From positions 1-64,000 of the forward strand of contig CBDEGU010000010.1 in assembly GCA_965238045.1 (NCBI GenBank): DNA of 64,000 nucleotides. Direction: 5' to 3'. The DNA comes from CBDEGU01 sp965238045. GTDB taxonomy: Bacteria > Acidobacteriota > Terriglobia > Bryobacterales > UBA6623. Positions 25,453-33,842 of the stretch are shown piece by piece. Numbering within the stretch: position 1 is the stretch's first letter; each line of letters begins with the position of its first letter. The position numbers and the translations under genes were made by a program. The notes below the pieces were generated by a model. It did no database searches, was not told where the DNA came from, and saw nothing but the letters and a program-made list of their open reading frames with translations.

Positions 25453-25857
25453 TCAACCGCGCCCCAGTACCGCGCCAACCGCGCCCCCGGCAAGAGCGAA
25501 CCGCACGACCGTGATCACGGTATCGGCCGGGATCACGACCGCTTCCATCATATTCATCGTCGCGTAGAATACAAGATTGATTCCAAGGCCCAGCAGCAGG
25601 CCGAGCAGCGCGCCGGCCCGCGCCCCCTGGGCGAAACTTCCAGTACCGGACCACTTGCTGAGAATGAGCGCCAGGAATGCCCCAAACACTAGCTCCCCGG
25701 CGATCAGCGGCCCCATGTCCGGTGGTGTTTTCATGAGCCCGGCCGGGGCGTTCGCTTCGAAGAATCCGCGAAACAAGACTCCGTAGAGCAGAAACCCCGT
25801 AGCAAACAAAACGACCCCGCCGGCGAGCGAGGCAAACACGCAGTTCTTTGTTTCCAC
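25453..25857 (-). CDS. Small four-helix membrane protein
   Basis: 134 residues with four hydrophobic segments: CVFASLAGGVVLFATGFLLYGVLF, GPLIAGELVFGAFLALILSKW, GALLGLLLGLGINLVFYATMNMM, and VRFALAGGAVGAVLG. It resembles a widespread family of small uncharacterised inner-membrane proteins. The start is a GTG (25855-25857), chosen because AAAGGAG lies 9 bases upstream and the sequence from METKN is where the family begins. A longer frame with an ATG at 25920 has no ribosome site. Confidence 0.7.
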   Translation of the reverse strand: METKNCVFASLAGGVVLFATGFLLYGVLFRGFFEANAPAGLMKTPPDMGPLIAGELVFGAFLALILSKWSGTGSFAQGARAGALLGLLLGLGINLVFYATMNMMEAVVIPADTVITVVRFALAGGAVGAVLGRG

Positions 25858-26112
25858 GATTCTAGACTCCTTTCGATTCGATAGCCGCAGTTGTCCCCTT
25901 GGCAGCCCAAAGGGTTGCAAGCCGGCAGGTCATCGAACCGATCAAGCGCTGAGCGAGAGCTTCCATTCGGGCCCTGGCCCGGTCACAGTATACATCCGCC
26001 TTGCCCCAATAGCGACAAACTCTCGCGGCGCTGTTCATACTGCATCCCGTGCCTTGCTCCCGCCGGATCCGAGAGCGCCCGGCGCTTCCACCCAGAGCTT
26101 TGGCCAAACCAA

Positions 26113-27384
26113 TCAGGCCGCCCGGCGCGCCTTGCCGAGAATCTCGCGCAAACGCCGGCCGATGATGAGTTCGTCCCCCGGGCGAAGGGTCTGGGAGATG
26201 ATGTGCATTTGGTCGGGCCGGGCTGGGAGTTTTAACTCCTTCTCGCGTACGGCCGGAACAAGGGGCGGGTTGTTGCCGAGGGTGAGCACTTCGATGCGCG
26301 GATCGCCTTCGCGCAATTGACGGTCGCAATCGGCGATGGTGAACCCCCAGGTTTGCTCGTCCCAACGGATGGTCAGCCGGGGGACGCGGTAGGGGTCGCG
26401 GGAGGGGGAAATTTTGGCCTCGACACCGGGTACTGATTCGGCAAGCGTCTTGATGCGGCCGAGTTGCCGGCGCCACTCGCGGTCGAGTTTCTTGAGATCG
26501 GCCTTCATCCACCACTCGACAGCCGCGAGGCAGCCCATGATCTCCTCCTTACCGACTTTCATCGGACGGCAGACCGAACCCTCCCAGGGGTTGTAGTTGG
26601 CCAGCGCCGCGTTGATGAGATCGGTGCGCCCAAACAACAAGCCGCTGCACTGCGGGCCGCGCAGACCCTTGCCGCCGCTGAAAGTGTAGAGGTCGATGCC
26701 CATCTTGGCGTAGAGGCGCATGCTGTCGATCGGCGGTATGCCGGCCGCCTGGTCGAGCAGCAGCGGCACAGCGGCCCGGGAGGCGATTTGCTGCGCCTTC
26801 TCGAGCCGCTCCCCGCTGGCTGTGGTGTAGATCATGGCGGTATTTGCGTTGATGGCCTTGGGGATGTCTTCGAGGGTTGCGGCGAGAACGAGCTTTCCGC
26901 CGGCCAGACGGATGGCGCTATCAAAAGCGTTGCGGCCGGGAAACATCACCACCTCGTCTTTAATGCCCGTGGTGTCGGGAAGCTGCCAAATCTTGGCCGA
27001 GTCGTCTCCGGCGATGCAGGCGGCGGTCGCGGCCGCCATCGCCCCGGCCGCGCCGGAGGTCACCATCGCCGCCTCGGCGCCGGAGAGTTCGGCTAACCGC
27101 TTGCCGACGGCGCGCTGTAACTCGAAAATCTCCACATAGTGCATGGCGGCTTGCTCTTTGGCGGCCCGCACCTCGGGGAGTTCCAAAGTGCCGCTGAGGT
27201 AGGTCCAGACGCCGCGTCCGTTGATCAGTGGCTTGACGCCGATGTTGGTGTAGATGCTATCGCTCGCATTCTTGCCGGCCGCGGCCCAGGCCTTCTGCTT
27301 CAAATCACCCAGCGCCATGGAACCAAGCAGGGGCAGGGCGGCAACCCATTTAAGAAAAGAGCGACGATCGAATGAGGCGGTCAT
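26113..27384 (-). CDS. Exported SelA-like PLP-dependent enzyme
   Basis: 423 residues: a Tat-type leader (MTASFDRRSFLKWVAALPLLG), then a fold-type I PLP domain of the SelA/DgaE group: NGRGVWTYLSGTLELPEV, VTSGAAGAMAAATAACIAG, PLLLDQAAGIPP, and YTFSGGKGLRGPQCSGLL with the PLP lysine in SGGKG. Family members with this sequence are annotated as selenocysteine synthase-like or ammonia-lyase-like proteins. Export makes a role in tRNA-Sec charging impossible, and a periplasmic amino-sugar or amino-acid lyase is more plausible. No selenium genes are nearby. Confidence 0.8.
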   Translation of the reverse strand: MTASFDRRSFLKWVAALPLLGSMALGDLKQKAWAAAGKNASDSIYTNIGVKPLINGRGVWTYLSGTLELPEVRAAKEQAAMHYVEIFELQRAVGKRLAELSGAEAAMVTSGAAGAMAAATAACIAGDDSAKIWQLPDTTGIKDEVVMFPGRNAFDSAIRLAGGKLVLAATLEDIPKAINANTAMIYTTASGERLEKAQQIASRAAVPLLLDQAAGIPPIDSMRLYAKMGIDLYTFSGGKGLRGPQCSGLLFGRTDLINAALANYNPWEGSVCRPMKVGKEEIMGCLAAVEWWMKADLKKLDREWRRQLGRIKTLAESVPGVEAKISPSRDPYRVPRLTIRWDEQTWGFTIADCDRQLREGDPRIEVLTLGNNPPLVPAVREKELKLPARPDQMHIISQTLRPGDELIIGRRLREILGKARRAA

Positions 27385-27530
27385 GGGAAAGTCTACTTGA
27401 GCGTTGTCAGACCCATTTTACATCTCCGCGAGGCTGGGGGGTCGAGCTTGGGCCGTCCGGGAAGGGGACGATGCCGCCGCGAAGCGGCTTGGGGTAGGCG
27501 GACCGAACGCGGGGCGGGTCCGATGGAAGT

Positions 27531-27836
27531 TCAGAGCAGCCGGATCTTGTCTTGGGCGCTTCGTATTTTGTCTTCGATAGATTGGTCGCGGTCGGTACGC
27601 GTGCCGAGCCCGATGTTGGTGGTAATGCGGGGAGCGCCCATCTGGTGAACGACTTCGTGGCAGCGCTTGATGGCGCGAAACACGGCATCCCATTCCCCTT
27701 CAATGTTGGTGCCGCAAGCGTGCAGGCGAGTCGTCAGGCCCGCTTCGGCTAGAACACGTTCACAGGCGGCAACATAGCTCGAGACCGACACGCCCACGCC
27801 GATGGGCACTACGCAGAGGTCAACGATTACTTTCAT
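27531..27836 (-). CDS. Thiamine-binding protein, MTH1187/YkoF type
   Basis: 101 residues of the small MTH1187-like family (thiamine-binding, UPF0045): MKVIVDLCVVPIGVGVSVSSYVAACERVL, LTTRLHACGTNIEGEWDAVFRAIKRCHEVVHQMGAPRITTNIGLGTRTDR. These ferredoxin-like dimers bind thiamine or its parts in the cytoplasm. It lies 146 bp beyond the SelA-like gene on the same strand but too far for a tight operon. thiI is about 8 kb away. Confidence 0.88.
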   Translation of the reverse strand: MKVIVDLCVVPIGVGVSVSSYVAACERVLAEAGLTTRLHACGTNIEGEWDAVFRAIKRCHEVVHQMGAPRITTNIGLGTRTDRDQSIEDKIRSAQDKIRLL

Positions 27837-28225
27837 GGCGGCACTTCCATAGCGGAAATTCTCTGGCTTGGCACATGGTTGGCCTGTGGGTTAGCACTGG
27901 CCTCGGCGACGGGAAAATAGAGCGCACCTCCGGCTCGCGAACTATCACAGAAAGTATCACAATTGCCGAATCCGGGCTCCTGTTAGAACGGTATCTGGCC
28001 GAAGAGCGCAAGCGGGGCGCGGGTAAGCCGGAGATTGTGCAATGAAACCCGCTGTTGAAATGACCGCTGGCCAGCCAAGAGACACGATTTTGGCCGTGCC
28101 GATCGCCGCTACGGAGCGATACGGAGGAGAGTTTGGGCAACATTTTGGGCAACAGGACGGGCTAGAACGGGAATCGCAACGCTGCCTAGATCGATGGAAA
28201 CACTTGAAGGGAAGTGACTTACGCG
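27837..28225. other. Intergenic stretch beside the initiator tRNA
   Basis: No gene can be named. One frame ends GLLLERYLAEERKRGAGKPEIVQ at 28044 and another begins MKPAVEMTAGQPRDTI there and runs through the tRNA (its tail EGFEPPTFGL is the tRNA read backwards). These could be leftovers of an element once integrated at the tRNA, but no integrase motif is visible. Confidence 0.35.
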
Positions 28226-28302
<77 letters not shown>

Positions 28303-28425
28303 CACTCATCCTATCGAATGGTCGCGGCCGAGGTCAAACAGAAGGCCACTCGAGATCGAAAGCTCGGCGCGGCTCAAGTGGCCGTGAAAAGCCCCGTGCT
28401 TAGATGGATTGAGCGGCGCCGCATT

Positions 28426-29310
28426 TCATTGCTTCATGCGGCGGATGAGTTCTTCCAACTCCTCGCGCATGACCGGCGCCGAGGGAGCTTGGTAGCGGCG
28501 TCCATGGCCGGGCAGAACCCATCGGAAGTCGAACGTCAGAAGGCGCTCCATCGACTGAATCTGCTTTCGCCAGTCGTACCAGCAATGCCGCCGCGAGGCG
28601 TGCAGCGCCCCAACGGTTGGTGACCACCAGAGGTGATCGCCGCTGAAGAGGAACTTGTTCTGGTATAGGTAGGCGACGCTTCCGCGCGTGTGGCCTGGGA
28701 CGGGAATCGCCAGCAGGCCGTCATCAAGGCTTAGTGGGTCATTCGATTCGGCGAGGTCGAGTTGCAACTCCACTTCGGCGAGTGGCCCGGTCGCCTCGGT
28801 TCGGTGGATGACCCGTTCGCAACCATACCGCTGGGCGAAAATCCGGTGGTCGGCGACATCGTCCTGGTGCGTCAGAAACATCCGCCGTAACCCGCCCCAC
28901 TCGGAGATTCGCTTGAGCAGAGGGCCGGCGGCTCGCGGAGAGTCGATCATCCAGTTGCCGTCCGGCCGGCGAATCAAATAGCTCGAAGCGCCAAAGGAAA
29001 GCTCCGACGTAAAGCCGCAATAGTAGACATCGCCGGCAAGGTGCTCTGGAAACCGCAACGCCGCTTCGCGCGCATTGCTTCGGTGAAGGGTTCCGATCGA
29101 GCTTGTCGGACAGGCAACGAGCGACATCAGCGCGCGCCCGGACTCCTCGCGTGAGGATGGCTGGCGAGCCACGAACGATTTTTCGGCGTTGCTGTCGCGG
29201 GAGAAAACGCCGGGCGCCAAGTGCCGGCAGGTGTCACAATCAATGCACGAATCATCGACGTAGAATTCGCCGGCTGCGTTCTGGCTGAGTCTATTCTCGA
29301 GTGACGCCAT
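28426..29310 (-). CDS. Ferredoxin / metallo-beta-lactamase-fold fusion protein
   Basis: 294 residues. The N-terminus is a ferredoxin-like segment with CIDCDTCRHLAPGVF (Cys ligands near 23, 26 and 29, a fourth in VACPTSSIG around 68). The rest is an MBL fold: SSYLIRRPDGNWMIDSPR, LTHQDDVADH in place of the HxHxDH motif, IPVPGHTRGSVAYLY, FLFSGDHLWW and LPGHGRRY. Fusions of this kind occur in plants and cyanobacteria as well as some bacteria, and their reaction is unsettled. Cytoplasmic (no signal). Lone gene. Confidence 0.8.
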   Translation of the reverse strand: MASLENRLSQNAAGEFYVDDSCIDCDTCRHLAPGVFSRDSNAEKSFVARQPSSREESGRALMSLVACPTSSIGTLHRSNAREAALRFPEHLAGDVYYCGFTSELSFGASSYLIRRPDGNWMIDSPRAAGPLLKRISEWGGLRRMFLTHQDDVADHRIFAQRYGCERVIHRTEATGPLAEVELQLDLAESNDPLSLDDGLLAIPVPGHTRGSVAYLYQNKFLFSGDHLWWSPTVGALHASRRHCWYDWRKQIQSMERLLTFDFRWVLPGHGRRYQAPSAPVMREELEELIRRMKQ

Positions 29311-29440
29311 GGCGCACCGCCGGGGCAGGTGGGGGGACTTCTTCGGCGTCGATAAGCGCTTGCGACGCCAGACCCTGTGACGTCCTACGCGGGCTCTGGA
29401 TCTCTGCCGCGCCAGCCACGGCTGGGCCGCGTCCGTAAAG

Positions 29441-32400
29441 TCAGCGGAAGATGCTTTGGAGGTCCTCGATCATCAGATAGCTGGCCGGCACCAGCAGAAG
29501 CGTGATCACGGTGGAGAACAAAACGCCATAGGCCAGGGCCACCGCCATGGGGATCAAGAACTGAGCCTGCACGCTTTTCTCGAGCATCAGCGGCGTAATG
29601 CCGGCCGCCGTGGTCAGCGACGTTAGCAGGATCGGACGGAATCGAACCATGCCCGCCTCTCGCACCGCGCGATACAGAGGCATCCCTGCTCGGCGATGGC
29701 TGTTGACATAGCTCACCAGCACGAGACTATCGTTGACCACGATGCCCGCCAGCGCAATCACTCCGCAGAGCGAAAGCATGCTCACCGGCATGCCCATGAT
29801 GAGGTGGCCCAAGATGGCGCCGACGATTCCGAACGGCACGGCCGAAAGCACGATCAGAGGCTGGATGTAAGACTTGAGCGGAATCGCCATCAGCACGAAC
29901 ATCACGAAGATCGCGACGACGAACCCCTCCTTGAGCCCGTCGAGGGACTCGGCCCACTGGCGCTCATCGCCCTCGAATGAGTAGCGAACACCGGGATACT
30001 CCGCCAGCAAGGCCGGCAGGAACTCTAGCTCCAAATCGGCCAGCACCGCGCTGGCGTTGGCCTTGGTTGCGTCGATTTCGGCGGTCACATTGATCGCACG
30101 GTTCCGGTCGACTCGCTTGATGGCGGCGAAACCCCGGCCCAGTTCCGCCGTCGCCACGGTTGAGAACGGGACCTCGCCGCCAGCGGGCGTCCGGATTCTC
30201 ATCCTCTCAAGGTCGCCGAGCGAGCGGCGGGCGGCGGCCGGGTAGCGGACCATGACGCGAATGTCGTCGCGGCCGCGCTGAATTCGCTGCGCTTCCTCGC
30301 CGAAAAAACCCTGGCGAACCTGGCGTCCCAGGTCCCGCAGTGACAGGCCCAGCGACTCACCCGCCGCGGTGATGCCCAGTTTCACCTCGGGCTTGCCGCC
30401 GCGAAACGAGTCGGTGATATCGATGACCCCGGGGTAGTCAGCCAGTTGCGTTTTGAGCCGCTCGGCCACCGCGCGGACGCGGTCCAGGCGTACGCCGGTG
30501 AGCTGGATGTCGATGGGTTTGTCGCCGCCGATCAGATCGCTAGTGAAGGTCAATTCGACCGCATCGGGAATCGGCCCGGTCAGCCGCCGCCAGCGATCCG
30601 CAATCTCGACCGCCGAAATCGTGCGGCCCTCCGACGGCGCCAGCTCAATATTTACCTCGCCCAGATTGGGACCCCTGTCCCTTGCTCCGTTTCCGGCGGG
30701 ACCTCTCTGCATCACCCGGAAAGGCTGCTCGCCCACCGAGGCGAGCATATGGCGGTAAATCTTCTGGCCCTGCTCGGCCTCGAGTTCCTCGCCCAGCCGC
30801 GCCGCCGCTGCCTCGATCCGCCGTACCGCCGCCGAGGTGACCGACGAGGGGGATTCCTGGGGCATCGTTAAGAAGGCCACGACATTGTCGGATTCGACCG
30901 CGGGGAAGAGCAGGAATTTGACAGTGCCGCCGCCCACCAGCCCGCCCGTGATCATCAGGGTCGCCAGTGCGATCGCCGCGGTGGCGTAGCGCCAGCTCAA
31001 AGCGGTCTCTAGCACGGGCTTGTAGATATGGCCGATGAACCAGTCGAGCCCCGAAGAAAAGAGGTTAAAGAACCCATCCCATGCCCGCACCAGCAGGTTC
31101 CGTCCGCGGGTGCTCTTCTTAGGGCGGTAGTGGGAGAGATGATGCGGCAATACCAGCTTCGACTCAACCAGCGAAAACAGCAGCACCGGAATGATGATCA
31201 GCGGGAAGACACTGAAAATCTTTCCCATCACGTCGGAAAGGAACAGCATCGGCGCAAAGGCGACGGCCGAGGTGAGAACGCCAAAAATCACCGGGATCGT
31301 CACCTGCTGCGTCCCCCGAATGGCGCCTCCCAGCCCGTCGCCCTCTCTGGCCTGCAGCGTGAAAATGTTCTCGCCCACGACGATGGCGTCATCCACGACA
31401 ATGCCCAGCACCAGAATGAACGAAAACAGCGAGATCATATTGATCGACACATCAAGGACGGGCATCATCGCGATCGCGCCAAGAAACGAAACCGGAATGC
31501 CGATCGTTACCCAAAAAGCCAGCCGAAGGCGCAGAAACAGCGCCAGCACCGTAAAGACGAGGAGCAGTCCGCTGATGGCGTTGCGCAGGAGCAAATCCAT
31601 GCGGCTCTCAAGAATGCGCGAGGTATCCTGCCAGGTCGTGAGGCTGATGCCCTGGGGCATCCTCGGGCGGGCTTGCTCCACATAACGGTAGATAGCCGCC
31701 GCGACGTCGAGGGCGCTTTGATCTCCCACGCGAAAGACCTGCACCATCACCGACGGCTTGCCGTCCAGTCGCGCCGCCTGGTCGGTGTCTTCAAAGCCAT
31801 CGACGACACGCGCCACATCCGCCAAACGAAGACGGCTGCCGTCGGGACGCGTGAGCAGGGTAAGATCCTCAAACTCGCGTCCGCGGTAGGCCTGGCCCTT
31901 GGTTCGCAGCAGGATTTCTCCGGCGCCGGTCTTCACCGCGCCTCCGGGCAGGTCGATGGAGCCGTGACGAATCGCCTCGGCAATGAAGTCGAAGCTCAGA
32001 GAGTGCCGGCGCAGAGATTCCTCGGAGACTTCGACCGATATTTCATAGGGACGGACGCTCGAAAGCACGGCCTGTGATACCTCTGGCAGAGCCAGAATCT
32101 CGTCCCTCACCTGCTCTCCCAGCCGCTTAAGCGTCATCTCGCCGGTTTCGCCCGAGACGGAAAGATTGATGACCTGCCAGCCTGCGTTCAACTCCCGGAC
32201 AATGGGCTTTTCGGCTTCTATCGGGAAGGTGTCGATCGCGTCGACGCGAGACTTCACGTCGTCCATGATTTGCCGGACGTCGTAGCCCGCGAGCACTTCC
32301 ACCGTGACAACTCCGCTGCCTTCGGCGGCGATCGAGGTGATGCGTTTGATGCCGTCAAGACCCTGCACCGCCTCCTCAATGCGAACGCAAACGCCCTCTT

Positions 32401-32581
32401 CAACTTCCACCGGCGCCGCGCCGCGGTAGGCAACTTGGATCGTGATGATATCGAGCGAGAACTCGGGAAAGATCTCCTTCTTCACGCCACTCACGGAAAA
32501 CAGACCCGCTCCGGCGATGATGATCATCAGCAGGTTGGCGGCAACGCCATTACGGGCAAACCAGGAAATGATACCTTTCAC
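29441..32581 (-). CDS. RND-family efflux transporter, inner-membrane pump
   Basis: 1,046 residues of the hydrophobe/amphiphile efflux RND group. A first membrane helix (WFARNGVAANLLMIIIAGAGLF) is followed by a large periplasmic loop, then helices 2-6 with FLGAIAMMPVLDVSINMISLFSFILVLGIVVDDAIVVGENIF, which carries the Asp pair for proton relay. A second periplasmic loop and helices 8-12 follow (MPVSMLSLCGVIALAGIVVNDSLVLVSYVN, then LTSLTTAAGITPLMLEKS). Last gene of a four-gene unit, 49 bp after the adaptor gene. Likely exports drugs, lipids or solvents. The substrate cannot be told from sequence. Confidence 0.92.
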   Translation of the reverse strand: MKGIISWFARNGVAANLLMIIIAGAGLFSVSGVKKEIFPEFSLDIITIQVAYRGAAPVEVEEGVCVRIEEAVQGLDGIKRITSIAAEGSGVVTVEVLAGYDVRQIMDDVKSRVDAIDTFPIEAEKPIVRELNAGWQVINLSVSGETGEMTLKRLGEQVRDEILALPEVSQAVLSSVRPYEISVEVSEESLRRHSLSFDFIAEAIRHGSIDLPGGAVKTGAGEILLRTKGQAYRGREFEDLTLLTRPDGSRLRLADVARVVDGFEDTDQAARLDGKPSVMVQVFRVGDQSALDVAAAIYRYVEQARPRMPQGISLTTWQDTSRILESRMDLLLRNAISGLLLVFTVLALFLRLRLAFWVTIGIPVSFLGAIAMMPVLDVSINMISLFSFILVLGIVVDDAIVVGENIFTLQAREGDGLGGAIRGTQQVTIPVIFGVLTSAVAFAPMLFLSDVMGKIFSVFPLIIIPVLLFSLVESKLVLPHHLSHYRPKKSTRGRNLLVRAWDGFFNLFSSGLDWFIGHIYKPVLETALSWRYATAAIALATLMITGGLVGGGTVKFLLFPAVESDNVVAFLTMPQESPSSVTSAAVRRIEAAAARLGEELEAEQGQKIYRHMLASVGEQPFRVMQRGPAGNGARDRGPNLGEVNIELAPSEGRTISAVEIADRWRRLTGPIPDAVELTFTSDLIGGDKPIDIQLTGVRLDRVRAVAERLKTQLADYPGVIDITDSFRGGKPEVKLGITAAGESLGLSLRDLGRQVRQGFFGEEAQRIQRGRDDIRVMVRYPAAARRSLGDLERMRIRTPAGGEVPFSTVATAELGRGFAAIKRVDRNRAINVTAEIDATKANASAVLADLELEFLPALLAEYPGVRYSFEGDERQWAESLDGLKEGFVVAIFVMFVLMAIPLKSYIQPLIVLSAVPFGIVGAILGHLIMGMPVSMLSLCGVIALAGIVVNDSLVLVSYVNSHRRAGMPLYRAVREAGMVRFRPILLTSLTTAAGITPLMLEKSVQAQFLIPMAVALAYGVLFSTVITLLLVPASYLMIEDLQSIFR

Positions 32582-32630
32582 GCGCCGCCTCTTTCTGTTA
32601 CTCGATTGATCATGGTGGCAGGTGGAATCT

Positions 32631-33842
32631 TCATTCGGCCCGGGAATCGCCGGTACTGGAAGTCCCGGTGCTGGAATTCTCGGTGGGAGCCACTCTCACT
32701 TTCATGCCGTCGACCGGTGCTTCGAGCGCTGACACGCAAACCCGCTCCCCAGCCTCAATGCCCGCCGTAACGAGGACACGGTCGTCTTCGAACCGCAGGA
32801 TTTCGACCTCGCGAAACCGCAAACGATCTTGTCCGTCGACAATTAAGAATCGCTCTCCCGAACGCATGACCGCGCGCGGAAGCGCGACCACGTTCGAAAC
32901 CCAGCGGCCCTCGATCTCAGCCCGCACAAACATGCCCACCGCCAGCGGAGGGCGTCCGCGCCGGCCCCCAGCTCCATACGGGTCGGCCACCTGGACGATC
33001 GCGTGCACCATGCGGGTGCGCGGATCGATTTCCGCCTCGGTGCGGACAATCTTCCCCTGCCAGGCATGCTCCCTCCCGGCGAAGGTAGCTCGCAGGGTTA
33101 CCTTCGGACCCTGACCCCGGCTGCTTTCTCCGCGATAGGAGAGCGGCAAGCGGATGTAGGCCAGTTCGGCGTCTGGAATCGGAAGCCGAACTTCGGCGAA
33201 ATCTATCGAATAGATGCGGGCTACCGGGACGCCGCGAGCAATGAACTGGCCAATGTCCACATTCTTTTGGCGAACGCGTCCGGCGTAGGGCGCCCTGACG
33301 ACCGTCCGCTCGAGATCGTACTCAGCCTGCGCGAGCGCGGCTTCCGAGGCCGCCTTCGCCGCCGCGGCTTCCGCGATCTGAGGTTCGCGCAAGGTCAGCG
33401 CCGCGGGTTCGCCTTCCCCGAGACTCTCCCACTCTTTTCGCGCCAGACTCGCTTCCTGCTCTTCGGTAGCCAGCCGCAGTTCGGCTTGCGCCACCGCGGC
33501 CCTGGCCCGCACAATGGCCAGCTCGTATTCTCGAGGGTTGATCTTTAGCAGGATATCGTCCTTTTCAAAAAACCCTCCCGATGCCAGCGAGGGCGAGATC
33601 CACACCGTTCGGCCCGAGATTTCCGGCACAAGTTCGGTTTCGGTCCGCGGCGTGACGGTTCCTTCCGCCCTTACGGTGAGCCGCAAATTTCGCGGCTTCA
33701 CATCGAGTACCCGCACCAGCGGAGGCGGAACGTCGGGAGCTTCCTTCTCTGGTTCCTGGCGAGCCTCGATCATCGTCCGAGCCGTAAAGGCTCCGGCGAT
33801 CAGAACCAATAGGGGCAGAATGATCTTGAGGGCTGTTTTCAT
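32631..33842 (-). CDS. RND periplasmic adaptor (membrane fusion protein)
   Basis: 403 residues: N-terminal anchor MKTALKIILPLLVLIAGAF, barrel-sandwich halves (VRVLDVKPRNLRLTVRAEGTV ... RTVVRAPYAGRVRQKNVDIGQFIARG), a helical hairpin between them (RARAAVAQAELRLATEEQEA), then the beta-barrel and membrane-proximal domains. It bridges the RND pump to the outer-membrane channel. The ATG overlaps the stop of the upstream channel gene (ATGA at 33839-33842), so translation is coupled. Confidence 0.92.
   Translation of the reverse strand: MKTALKIILPLLVLIAGAFTARTMIEARQEPEKEAPDVPPPLVRVLDVKPRNLRLTVRAEGTVTPRTETELVPEISGRTVWISPSLASGGFFEKDDILLKINPREYELAIVRARAAVAQAELRLATEEQEASLARKEWESLGEGEPAALTLREPQIAEAAAAKAASEAALAQAEYDLERTVVRAPYAGRVRQKNVDIGQFIARGVPVARIYSIDFAEVRLPIPDAELAYIRLPLSYRGESSRGQGPKVTLRATFAGREHAWQGKIVRTEAEIDPRTRMVHAIVQVADPYGAGGRRGRPPLAVGMFVRAEIEGRWVSNVVALPRAVMRSGERFLIVDGQDRLRFREVEILRFEDDRVLVTAGIEAGERVCVSALEAPVDGMKVRVAPTENSSTGTSSTGDSRAE

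Noticed and set aside
25862..26038. A 58-codon minus-strand frame (MNSAARVCRYWGKADVYC...) directly before the small membrane-protein gene
   Set aside because: Third-position GC is no higher than background, no ribosome site precedes it, and no family is recognisable. It may be chance.
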